From Dastarcus helophoroides (lineage: Eukaryota > Arthropoda > Insecta > Coleoptera > Bothrideridae): a stretch of DNA of 64,000 nt. The position numbers and the translations under genes were made by a program. Each line of letters opens with the position of its first letter. The first letter of the stretch is position 1. Below are positions 1 to 8,996 of the stretch, piece after piece. The stretch is from positions 39,855,435-39,919,434 of the forward strand of contig CM053325.1 in the NCBI GenBank assembly GCA_028583605.1, given 5' to 3'. The notes beneath the pieces are model-generated. The model made no database searches and was not told the origin of the DNA. It saw nothing but the letters and a program-made list of their open reading frames with translations.

Positions 1-1
1 T

Positions 2-597
2 TTTGGAAAAGAGGAAAACGAACGCACTGACGAACTGGCGAGGAAGTGTTCGAAGGGACAACTTCGTTGGACCACAACCAACCCTTCCCCTGGCGAAATC
101 AACTGTAAGATCCCTACTTAACAAAGAAAAATGTATCGTTAACACAAAGCCATATGGGCATCAATAACAACATGCCGACAGACTCATGCATTCATTAGAA
201 TACCGTGCAGGGAAAGAACAAAACTATGCCTACAATTTTCAAGGAATAATCTCAGGAAACTTGCAGGGATTTGGACAGGTCACTGTCGATTAAACAAACA
301 CCCGCGCAGAATGGGAATTATAAACGACCCAAGTTGTAGAGGGTGTTTAGAAGAAAATGATAGTGTCATCCAGTGGCACTAGCATCAATCAGAAAATCTA
401 CGCTGGGGGACTTCTGGCCTAGTGTGGCCAGTTTGAGAGAGGTGCATAAAAGGAACGTTCTTCAGTTTCTCAACAAGGTTGGGTAGCTAAATGCATGACC
501 AAGGACACCTCAATCACGGGAATAGCACAATGGGCCCGGAAAGGGCCCCTTAGTGCTGGTCTAAACTTTATGCAACCCACAACGAATCCCGAATTGC
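2..597 (+). pseudogene. 3' end of an RNase H-bearing non-LTR retrotransposon (R1/LOA/jockey-like)
   Basis: Read in one frame from base 2, the sequence gives the last RNase H motif (TDELARK) and, about 80 codons later, a cysteine knuckle (GHCRLNKHPRRMGII followed by CRGCLEEND). This pairing is typical of the C-terminal end of ORF2 in R1/LOA/jockey-like LINEs. Stops interrupt the middle (around 118-180) and the tail (from about 376). A GC-richer stretch after the last ORF (about 485-560) resembles a LINE 3' UTR. No poly-A is seen; the sequence runs directly into Polinton PolB homology at about 598. The 5' part lies outside the window. The clade is inferred; the RNase H plus knuckle arrangement is seen. 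Confidence 0.6.
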
Positions 598-2085
598 ATT
601 TGAAATAAAAACCTGAACTGAAAGCCTTTTGCTTTTGGTATTTTGATTATTTTATTTCCTCGGACACTATATCTTGGAATAGCAGCAACAGCGATTCAAA
701 GTAGGTATATATGAGAAATGGAGCTTTTATCTTTTATACAAAATTCTTAAATTTTACCGCTAAATCTTTTGGAAATGACACCCGACATTTATTTATTTTG
801 TTGCAATAGAAGGTTTTGTTAATTTCAATTCAGCCTGAAAATAATTAAGACATTGGTTGCAAATAAATTTTTTAGTGCGGTGTTTATTTATTGCTGTCCA
901 ACTAACATGATAAAACTTTTATTCCACACGAAGTGGTACTTTATATCAACATGAAATTTTTCATCATTTGGTGGAAGCCGGTAAAAGTCCTGCGGTTTAC
1001 CGAAATATTTGTTTTAAACCAAAAGTAAATTAACATGCTTTTTTGATTTAAGTTTTGTCAAACGAACGGGTAAAGTTTGAAAGTAATTTAAGTTTTATGT
1101 GCAAATATTCTCTAGCGCGTACACGTTTACCAAAATTGTATTTTGACTTTCAAATTTAGAAATATCCCATAATGATTTAGATACCTGAATTGCTTTCACA
1201 TTAAAAACTGCGGTTTAATGAGGGTATGAAGAAATTCTGTAACAATGGTTATTTACAGGATAAAGAGCACTAACTCTGCTCCAAAAGAAACACGCGTTAT
1301 TTTCAATTTTCAGAAAGTCTAATGTAGGAAGACCCTTTTGTTCCCATTTCAAATTTACAAACTTATAATTTTGCTCAACGCCCACTTTAAATCGCGTTTC
1401 TGAAATTCACTCAGTTTGTTTAAAATTTTGTCCTCGACGAAATATATAAACCAAATTTTGAGATCTGTTCCCTTGTCAGTAACTTTATTATTTGTATTAG
1501 CATATTTTATTTCAGTAATTTCTTTTTCTAACTCCTGCTTAATAAATTCACTACCAAAGGTCGTATTCACCTTTAACATAGGAAACTTTTCTAAAATATT
1601 ATTTAGTCTTTTGTTGAACATTGAAAAACAATCTATGAAAAATAGCTTTAGGTCCTTATGCATCAAGTTGATAACAATACCTGTCCTTATCCTTGATTGA
1701 AAAGCAGATTTGACATCCTCCCACTGAACGCGATCTGTCAAGTTATTAGTAACAGCAAAGGACCCCCAATATAAAAATCTTTTGATTATTTTTTAAATTA
1801 GTCTGAAACTTTTTAAATAACGCCAGGTTGCTCTGCAATTTATTTACTAAACCAGGTTCAGTCTTCTCAGTTGGTAATTTTTTTAGTTTCACGGACAAAT
1901 TTTGACATAACCCGACCAAAGATCTATTTCCTCTTTCGTTTAAATGACAGCTTCGACGATATTTTTAGTTGTTATGTTAGCAAAAACTTTTACTTACTGT
2001 TTAAATTAAATTTGCAACTGACGGAGCACTTGATTTAAAAGTTTACTTTAACGACTATCGTTAAACTGAACTATTTTTTCCTTAA
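598..2085 (-). pseudogene. Polinton protein-primed DNA polymerase B, N-terminal part (P1)
   Basis: Homologous along its length to 58900-60450 in P3. The longest intact piece, 1355-1741, encodes 128 residues beginning around DRVQWEDVKSAFQSRIRTGI and ending in WALSKIISL, a conserved N-terminal region of arthropod Polinton PolB. The lower part (598-1350) corresponds to the zinc-ligand and Exo I region but is riddled with stops. The protein would be the replicative polymerase of the element. The palm domain is missing because homology stops abruptly at 598. Dead copy. Confidence 0.7.
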
Positions 2086-3201
2086 TTGGAGTATCTGTAG
2101 GTTACAGAAGTCACGTAATTAAACTTAATTTTGAGAATCGCAAACAGGAATCGACAGGAAACTTTTCGTTCCTGTACCGACTTGTTGGATGTCACCTCAC
2201 ATATGTGGCGCTTGCTCATCGAATTACTTACACATGTTACGGTCGTTTATTTCCTTGTTTATAATAAACAATTGCAAACAAGAAATGACAGAAAAATTTT
2301 CGTCCGTGTATTGACTTATTTGCGGTTATATGTGGTTAAATAGATGTAATTCAATTCCTGGAAAATGTAAGCAAGAACTGACAAGAAAATTTTTGTTCGT
2401 ACGTCAACTTATATTTACTTTAATCCAGGTCACGTAATTAGGTAAATAACATGTATTTTAATTTCAAGTATAGTAAACATGAAATAATAGGCAGTAAACT
2501 TTTGGTAGTCCCAGAAAAGAAGTGTATGAAATTTGGATTCGTATGTCTCCTCGTACTTATCTATGTTCGGATTACCTATGTTACGGACGTTCATTTTCTA
2601 CTTTGTAGCAAACAATCGCAATTAAGAAACGACAGGAAAATTATTATTTGCATGTCGACCTATTTGAACGTGATTAAATAGATGTAATTTAATGAAAAAG
2701 AAAGAACTGGCAAATTTTCTGTAGTCCGAGAAAAAACCATTGTAATAATGCAGTAAAGGTGTCATATTATATCTCCGCGCTTACCAAGTTTTATATTATT
2801 GCATGTCTGCCTTGGATAATTACTTGCCTTAATGCTATACAGTGTGTTCAATAAGCGAATATGCAACTCAAGTAGAGCTTGTGTTTATAAATAACTTTAA
2901 TACGAGTCACGTGTGTAAATAACTATATTTAGGTTCATTAGCATTGTATGTTTTACTTAAGTTCATTTTACTTTGAATTAACCTTGAAAGTATCTTATTA
3001 CTGCTCGAAAATGCACTTCGAGTAGAGCTTGTGCCAGATTAAAAATAACTTTAATACAAGTATCATATTACCTTGTAAGTGTCTTATTATCCAAAGTTCA
3101 TTGATCTCGGGGGTGTTATATCACCTGGAGTCTATTGCGCATGCGTCAAAATGTTAATTTTCCGTTATTTTGTGGCCCAGAGTCCTCCTTAGTACACTAC
3201 T
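2086..3201. repeat. P1 right terminal/subterminal region
   Basis: Shares its module structure with 5885-7214 (P2) and 60500-62243 (P3). An inner part contains repeats of about 220-250 bp carrying ACATGTTACGG, ATAAACAATTGCAA, AAGAAATGACAG and a ...GGTTAAATAGATGTAA ending. The outer part contains short CTTGAAAGTATC/TTATTACC blocks. The terminal inverted repeat ends CGCATGCGTCA...GTACACTACT. Short ORFs at 2131-2343 and 2451-2681 are by-products of the repeat module, not genes. Confidence 0.65.
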
Positions 3202-3207
3202 ACGTAT

Positions 3208-3400
3208 ATATTTTAAAATCGAATCCCATTCGTATCAAATAATAAAGACAAGAGCACATTTGTTTTACCACATCCACTAGGTCCTGCTACAATTGCCATT
3301 ATAGTATTTGGAAATAAATGTTGTGCTTATTAAATTTCTTTTCTTTTTCGGTAAAATCAAAATTTGCTATTGGTAAGGTTATATCATGCCTCCTAGTCCG
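3208..3400 (-). pseudogene. Polinton FtsK/HerA-type packaging ATPase, N-terminal fragment
   Basis: On the minus strand a Walker A loop GPSGCGKTN is followed by VLLSLLFDTNGIRF, and preceded by NFDFTEKEKKFNKHNI. This matches the start of arthropod Polinton genome-packaging ATPases, which drive DNA into capsids. A one-base shift separates the upstream stretch from the P-loop stretch (around 3308). The gene is cut at 3208 by insertion of P1, about 15 codons after the P-loop. Walker B and later motifs are not in the window. Confidence 0.6.
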
Positions 3401-3439
3401 CATCCTAACATGAAATAACTTACATTAACCTGTGCACAT

Positions 3440-4050
3440 AGTTTTATAATCAGTTGTGATCTTAACATATTAGGGAAAGGGTTTTTCCACTCTGCTTCTC
3501 ATAAGTTGCCAATCGAAATGCATATACCTGAAGGATATAATTATTGCGGTCCAATAATTAGATTTAGACAAGGTTTAGAGTTTGAAAGCATTTCTTATGA
3601 ATTAAATGGCAAAAAAATAGACAATGTTAGAAATCCAGGAATAACAACTACAATAGAATTATATCTGTGTTACAATTCAGATAAAAGTAAAGCACTTAAA
3701 ATTGCTGAATGGAATACTGAAAGCACACAAGTGTCGTTTAATGAAAAAAAAAAAAATAATTGCTTTTTCTTTTGGATTCGTCTAAAATATTTGTTGGTTA
3801 TATTTCAGGATTATCAAATGCTTTTTGAAAGACACAAATTGTGTCTTATTCATGCTAGAACTGATAACAATGTATATTATTCGACTTCTGGAAAAAACAA
3901 CAAGAAAAACAGCAGAAATTGTTTTGAATAACATATAATTAAAAGTAAAATATTCTGAATGATACTAAAAAGCTTCTTATTTTGGAATCAATCGAGAAAG
4001 ATACACCGACTTTAATTACCTTTAGACAATGAGAATTATTTGAACTGCCT
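3440..4050 (+). pseudogene. PLA2-like start fused to Polinton major capsid protein remnant
   Basis: The first ~35 codons (GKGFFHSASHKLP then HIPEGYNYCGP) resemble the calcium-loop start of the parvovirus-type phospholipase A2 found in Polintons. Without a break this continues into ISYELNGKKIDNVRNPGITTT and an AEWN segment that I recognise as N-terminal major-capsid (double jelly-roll) sequence. A poly-A tract at 3747-3760 shifts the frame; capsid-like sequence continues (QDYQMLFERHKLCLI) and again near 3965-4050 (LITFRQ then a TGA where Trp is expected). The fusion probably reflects an internal deletion joining two neighbouring genes. Family calls are from recall of Polinton proteins, not a search. 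Confidence 0.5.
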
Positions 4051-4197
4051 TTATTAAAAAAAAAAACAAATAAATAAATTTGATTAGTAAAAAAAAGTAC
4101 TAATTTAAAAAAAACCTTGATATATTATACTTGCTTTCCACACGGATAGAAAATATAATTTAAAAAAAAATACATAAATTTAACAACTTAAATTTAA

Positions 4198-4340
4198 CTA
4201 ATTTATCCGTTTTTTCGAATTCCGAATCATATCCTTATGAATCTTTAAAAATGAATTTTTCAAATCTTTAATATACTGAAGTGTATCAGGCATATTGTGA
4301 ATTTCGCTAACAGTTTTCTGCACTGTTTGTTATTGATTGT
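4198..4340 (-). pseudogene. C-terminal scrap of an unidentified Polinton gene
   Basis: An open minus-strand frame of about 45 codons ends at a TAG (4198-4200), with a hydrophilic, lysine-rich end (YIKDLKNSFLKIHKDMIR). Upstream it is closed by a stop. It lies between the capsid remnant and the small plus-strand gene at 4370-4503 in P2. I do not recognise the family; the well-behaved composition and position inside P2 suggest a decayed element gene. Confidence 0.3.
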
Positions 4341-4369
4341 ACGAGGCAAAATAAATCCTTAAAATTATC

Positions 4370-4503
4370 AGTTATTGATGTGCGGATCGAATTTAAAAGT
4401 AAAGATGAATTTTACAGAAAATACAAAGAGCTATTGTATTTTCGTTCAGGATAAAAGAATTGAGTACACCCCACTCTCCAAAGGTGTTAAAAATATAATG
4501 TAA
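4370..4503 (+). pseudogene. Small Polinton gene ending EYTPL-x-x-GVKN (P2 copy)
   Basis: Homologous to the minus-strand stretch at 46389-46515 of P3. Both encode FKSKD..., SYCI..., D-K-x-IEYTPLS-x-GVKNI then stop. The P2 copy needs one frame change near 4427. Only the last ~45 codons are alignable, so this may be the C-terminus of a longer gene. Function unknown. It precedes the conserved hypothetical gene at 4590-4972 in the same orientation, as in P3. Confidence 0.4.
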
Positions 4504-4589
4504 ATCTCGTTGTTGACATTGAAAGAATTTAAACTCCTGACTTTATTTGTGAGGTATCGGCAATCGTCAATGGATAAAAAGCAATAAAT

Positions 4590-4972
4590 TATTTGTTTAA
4601 ATCATGTACCCCCTTCAATCAGCTCTTGAAAGATGAGAAAAAACAATTAAAATATTTAGAACAAAACCAGCACGTGCTGCGATACAGCGACAGATTTATA
4701 CCTTACGAAGATTTGACTAAAGTGCTGGAGGAACATTATATAATATAAACAGGATATACGTTAAAGGAAATGAAAAAATGAAACTTCCAAGTTCCATGTT
4801 CTGCAAGGTCAATGCAATGCCGGAAGTGGTTAATTTGGAAGACTTCGAAGGATGTCCAAATTTGGAAAAATCTTTTGCGTATTGTATGCATCATGAAATA
4901 GATAATAAAAAGGCATGTAGCTTAACAAACTTTTGAACTTTATTGAATTTTGTAATGAAATATTTACCCTGA
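4590..4972 (+). pseudogene. Polinton conserved hypothetical (VDIQGF family), C-terminal part, P2 copy
   Basis: Frames give FNQLLKDEKKQLKYL, then DRFIPYEDLTKVLEEHY, then INRIYVKGNEKM and CPNLEKSFAYCMHHE, ending NFVMKYLP plus stop. The same string of motifs occurs on the minus strand at 45900-46351 of P3, where the N-terminus (VVDIQGFK) is preserved. At least two frameshifts/stops are present. Arthropod Polintons and related genomic ORFs carry such a protein; I know no established function. An RNase H/exonuclease-like fold would be a guess from the N-terminal D-x-Q motif. Confidence 0.45.
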
Positions 4973-5061
4973 TATATTATTAAAACTGTTTATGGGATTT
5001 TACTTAAAATTCTAACCTTACTTAAATTATATTTTTTTATACTTAAATAAATATTTGACTC

Positions 5062-5562
5062 AATATTTAGTAATAAAACTGATAGAATAAAAACAATGAC
5101 ATATAACATAAAAAAATGCTGGAAATATCTTCTTTTAAGGCGTTTGAAGAAACCAAAACAGCTTCAGTGACTTCTGGTACTACAGGCTTCAATAACGCTA
5201 TTACCCAATTCATCGTCTTACCTTGGCTGCCATCTTAAAAAATTAGACGTAGTTTACATATATTTGATGTATGTAAGTTTCATTGGTGTTCGGAATTGGC
5301 ATCTAAAAGGCTGGTCGATCGGAATTAATAATTGTTGGGCCCATAGTTATCCATGAAATAAAGTCACTTAGATTTTTGGTCCCGTCGAAGCATGGTGCAA
5401 TGTATTTAACATTTTTGGTATATGAACGTGGAAAATTCCATTCACAATCGCTGTTGGTAAAACGTAGCTGGTTTGTAGGAGTATTGTGTGAATTTTGCTT
5501 GAGGTTTTGTTGAAGATACCTGTTGTTTGGTGATTTCTGTTCTACTAAGACTTTATAACATG
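5062..5562 (-). pseudogene. TIR-proximal membrane-anchored Polinton protein (P2 copy)
   Basis: Homologous to 45271-45841 in P3: shared RFT...EWNF, KNVK-x-I, GTKNLSD-x-x-SWI, NSDRPAF and NET-Y motifs, then an EDIS-x-I-F segment entering a hydrophobic C-terminal tail. In P2 the N-terminal part reads in one frame from about 5562 (KVLVEQKSP...) to the DRPAF motif, where a TAG interrupts. This shows that the P3 copy, not P2, has the frameshift near 45462. Role unknown; a single C-terminal membrane anchor is suggested. Confidence 0.45.
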
Positions 5563-5566
5563 GCGC

Positions 5567-5824
5567 TTAGTAGTTATTTCGTTCAGAAATAAGTCTGTTT
5601 ATTTCTTTTTGTCCATATTCAGTATAAGCAGGACGCACTTTACTTCCAGTTGGTAGCTTGTCTTGCAGAATGAATTTGTTGACTTCTAATTGATCCCAGA
5701 ACGGAGAAAATATACATTTATCGTTACACTTGTATAAGTCGCAAATTATTGCATTACGATATAAAACTTCAGTTTCTTTGAACTCTTCAAGAACAGCTGG
5801 TCCCCGTCTCTAGAATATACACAT
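5567..5824 (-). pseudogene. Small cysteine-containing TIR-proximal Polinton protein (P2 copy)
   Basis: Counterpart of the 93-residue gene at 44960-45241 in P3. Shared features are AIIC(D/E)L-x-x-CN-(D/E)-KCIF, a following W, KLP-x-x-SKV-x-PA, GQ-(E/K)-EI and a terminal N-(N/K)-Y before the stop. An in-frame TAG lies near the N-terminus where P3 has Trp. The first and last cysteine sites differ (Cys to Arg at V-R-PA). It lies just upstream (in its own direction) of the membrane-protein gene, as in P3. Confidence 0.5.
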
Positions 5825-5884
5825 TGTGAAAGGCAGTTCTCTTTCATGTATACACAAATTAAAGACTGTCTTCTTTTTTGTTGA

Positions 5885-7214
5885 TATTTATTGATCCCAG
5901 ATCACGTGGTTAAATTGAATTCCGAGAATTGCAAATAGGAAACGTCAGAAAACTTTTCATTCGTGTATCAACTTGTTGGATGGCACCTCGGAAAACGCGT
6001 AGCGTTTGCTCAGCGAATTACTTACATATGTTACGGTCGTTTATTTCCTTGTTTATTAACATACAATTGCAATCAAGAAATAGCAGGAAACTTTTTATTT
6101 GTGTATCGACCTATTTGCAGGTGGTTAAATAGATGTAACTGTATTCCTGGAAAAGAAAGGACAGGCAAATTTTTGGTAGTCCGAGAAAAGCAGTTTATGT
6201 AGTATGTCACCTCGTACTTTTATATGTAGCGTCGGATTACCTACACATGTTACGGTCGCTTATTTCATTGTTTATAGGAAACAATCCGAATCAAGAAATG
6301 ACAGGCAAATTTTTATTTGACCTATTTGCACGTGATTAAATAGATGTAATTTAAAAAAAAGGGACAGGCAAATTTTTGGTAGTCTGAGAAAAAGGCATTG
6401 TAAGGATGCAGTAAAGGTGCCATATTAAATCTCGGCGCTTGCCAAGTTTTATATGATTGCATATCTGCATCGGATTAATTACTTGCTCGCGTAAGATCTC
6501 CCGCTATTTTAGCTCTATGGTTTACAGCGCGTTTAGGTTGGTAGAAATATAGGTACTTTATTTGCAAGGAGTCTGTGCCACTTTTAAAAATAAAACGAAT
6601 ATGAGTAACGTTTATAAATGACTTTAATTAAGTTCATTCGCTTTGGTAAATATGGTGTCATGGTTATAAATAGCTGTTTAATCTCCAGTGAAAATGGGTT
6701 ATCTTTAAAAATAAATGTTAAGGTTGGACTCGGGCTATCATGTTACTTTAAAAGTCTCGTATTGCTATAAAATTCTTTGACTTTGGCTTCGGACCTTGAA
6801 GGTATCATATTGCCTTAAAGTGATACGACTCCTTATTCTAAGAATTTTATTTGACTTGGGTTATTATATTACCAATTTGAGTTAACCTTAAAAGTATCAT
6901 ATTGCCTTACAGTTCTATGACTTCTTATTCTGAGAATGTTATTTAACTTGTAATTTTATGTTACTTATTCGAGTTAACCTTGTGTGAGTATCGTATTACC
7001 TTAAAGTTTTATGAGTTTTTATTCTAGGAATGTTCCTTGATTATTACATCACCTTAAAAATATCGTATTGCCTTAAAATTCGATGATTCCGAAAGTGTCA
7101 TGTTACCTAAGTTCATGGACCCCAAAATTGTCACATTACGTTCTAGTCGGTACGACGACCACTCTTTTAATTTCCCGCCTTTTTGTGCGCCAGAATCGGC
7201 TTTGGTACACTACT
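5885..7214. repeat. P2 terminal inverted repeat and subterminal modules
   Basis: Two inner modules (about 5885-6140 and 6150-6400) carry the CACGTGGTTAAAT, ACATGTTACGGTCG, CAATTGCAATCAAGAAAT and GGTAGTCCGAGAAAA blocks. From about 6640 to 7150 short blocks with CCTTGAAAGTATC or ATTGCCTTAAAGT recur many times. The end (TTTTTGTGCGCCAGAATC...GGTACACTACT) matches the P1 and P3 right ends and is the reverse complement of the P3 left end. No gene is seen here; ORFs at 5929-6202 fall in the repeat module. Confidence 0.65.
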
Positions 7215-8603
7215 GAAAGTATCACATAAAGACGACAAAGGCAATGGATAAGGAAGAGAATAAGGTTAAATTAGCAAAAATAGCTAATATAAACAAGGAC
7301 AAAGTAAATAAAAACAACTATAGGGAAAAAAGAATTAGCAGAGCAAGTAGTACCAAAATAGTAAACATAAGACAAAAAAGGAAAGCAAATAGCACCATGT
7401 GGAATTTTGCAACGTGGAACATAAGAGAAATAAGTGAAAAAGAACAAGAACTGGCATACAACTTTAATAAGGTTGATGCAGACCTGATGACCATAACGGA
7501 AACAGAAAAAAAAAACGACAAGAAACACTAGAAGATGGGCACCTATTGGTATATTCAGAAGTATCTAAAGAAAAACGAGCAGGAGCAGGAGTATTGTGCA
7601 TAATACATAAAAGATACACAAAAACACTTCTAACAGTAGAAATAATAATAGATGGTAAAATTGTGACAATTTTGGCTACATACGGAGTGAATGATGACGA
7701 AAAAATAAAGAAAAAATTTAAATTCTGGGAACTTATGAACCAAGTAACAGACAGCCTAGGAAAATATATTCGTAGCAGCAGATCTGGACGAAAAAGTAGA
7801 AAAAGAGGAAATAAATTTTGGAGTAGTAGGAAAAGACCCTGAAGATAAAAAGAATAATAACGGGCTAAGATTAACAGAGTACTCTAAAATGAATAATTTA
7901 ATAGTTACAAACAGGTTCTACAAACACAAAAATATCCACAAATATACCAGGCAAAAATAAAAACATTACAGAAAGGTCCATAATTAATTATATTTTTGTA
8001 AAAAAGGACAATAAAAAAGTAGAAAAAGATGTAAGAGCAAGAAATAAATACGAATCACCACATGGTAATTGCTAAACTAAAATTAACAAACAAGAAAAAC
8101 TATAATATTGACACAAATGGAACAAGACAAACAAAATATGAAACAATAAGGGTACATAAAATAAGAGAAGAAAAGTTTAAAGTTATAATAAATTATAAAC
8201 AACTTACGGAAAATATATTGAAACAAAAATATAAATAACAAAAAACAGAAGAACCCTGAAAATACTTTAAAACAAACATTTAAGAAGCTGCAAATCAGTT
8301 ATGCGGTGTATGTTAATAAGAATAAAAACAAACTTTATGGTAAAACCAAGAGATAAATCAAGAAATAAAAGATAAAAAAAATTAAGAAAATATTTATAAC
8401 ACAGAATAAAAGAAAATTATGAAGAATATAAAGAAAAAAGCTTTACAGTAAAAAACAAAGTAAAGCAAGAAAAGTTAAATTTGGCAAAAAATTAAAAGAA
8501 AACAGCAGAAATAACCAAAAATTATTCTATAAAACAATCAAGAACATAAGAGGGAGGAAAACAGGGAACACTACAACCAAAATAGGTGAGAGTGGAAACA
8601 TAT
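7215..8603 (+). pseudogene. RTE-like non-LTR retrotransposon, endonuclease part
   Basis: After a basic N-terminal stretch (from ATG 7244) comes an APE-type endonuclease start: FATWNIR, then a KVDADLMTITET motif, then frames with GHLLVYSEVSKEKRAGAGV and VTILATYGVNDDE. Frameshifts at about 7510-7545 and 7770-7800 and many stops after 7840 show decay; NGLRLTEYSKMNNLIVTN near 7860 continues the endonuclease. The endonuclease cuts target DNA to prime reverse transcription. The element is cut at 8603 by gypsy copy A and resumes at 14444. P2 may have inserted in its 5' part, since the P2 terminus abuts at 7214. Confidence 0.6.
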
Positions 8604-8966
8604 CGTTACGGGCTTTATCGGTTCCAATTGATTACACTTATCGAATAAGGCCCACTTTATTACTGAACTCAACTTGGATCACCACAATTAACAATTAACT
8701 CACTTATTATTGACTTCTACTAACTCACTAATTACACTGACTCTAACTGACTGACTCGAGGGAAAGCTGACCGCCTTTTTATAGTTTTGGCCCGCGGCTT
8801 CTAGAACAAACGGCAGATAAGGCTTATCGTTTGCCGAAATTTCTGGAACGCTTATCTGCCGTTTGTTTCGTTACCGCGGCCGCTTTCCCCTTATCAGAAC
8901 CTTCTAGAAACTTTTTTTATTTACTAAATTCTACAATTCTATTCTAACTATTTACATTGCGTTACA
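8604..8966 (-). repeat. 3' LTR of gypsy copy A
   Basis: 363 bp, running on the plus strand from CGTTACGGGC (first base T changed to C) to TTGCGTTACA. On the element strand it holds a TATA box (ACTATAAAAAGG) followed by TCAGTCAGT initiator-like sites. It also contains a perfect 16-bp inverted repeat around GATA-like cores: 8806-8821 and 8851-8866. Confidence 0.9.
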
Positions 8967-8980
8967 CTGCCTCCCCCTTA
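8967..8980 (-). other. Polypurine tract of gypsy copy A
   Basis: On the element strand the sequence TAAGGGGGAGGCAG directly abuts the 3' LTR, the position expected for the plus-strand primer. The same tract occurs in copy C (50357-50370). Confidence 0.8.
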
Positions 8981-8996
8981 GGAATGATCGTCCCGA

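Larger units (their letters stand above)
598..3201 (-). mobile_element. Polinton/Maverick copy P1, right-hand part
   Basis: PolB homology (minus strand) followed by a long terminal region that ends in GTACACTACT at 3201. The order PolB then right terminus is the same as in the full copy P3 (58900-62243), so P1 has the same orientation. The adjacent hexamer ACGTAT (3202-3207) is the candidate 6-bp target duplication; its partner lies outside the window or was lost when the LINE at 1-597 joined. The bases immediately after it belong to an ATPase gene of a second Polinton, so P1 is inserted into P2. Confidence 0.7.
3208..7214 (-). mobile_element. Polinton/Maverick copy P2, TIR-proximal end, inverted relative to P3
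   Basis: Contains degenerate ATPase, PLA2/capsid and four small genes followed by a terminal region ending GTACACTACT at 7214, with candidate TSD GAAAGT (7215-7220). Three of the small genes (5567-5824, 5062-5562 and 4590-4972) are homologous to the left-end genes of P3 and have the same relative order and convergent orientation, so this is the same element type in reverse. The rest of P2 would continue left of P1, outside the window. Confidence 0.7.

Noticed and set aside
2131..2681. Short ORFs with similar C-termini in the Polinton subterminal modules (also 5929-6202, 60651-60854)
   Set aside because: The similarity follows from the repeated DNA module; frames differ in start and length and are not kept in every module.
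7271..7528. Minus-strand ORFs opposite the RTE-like endonuclease
   Set aside because: Shadows of the plus-strand coding sequence; low-complexity Phe/Val-rich.
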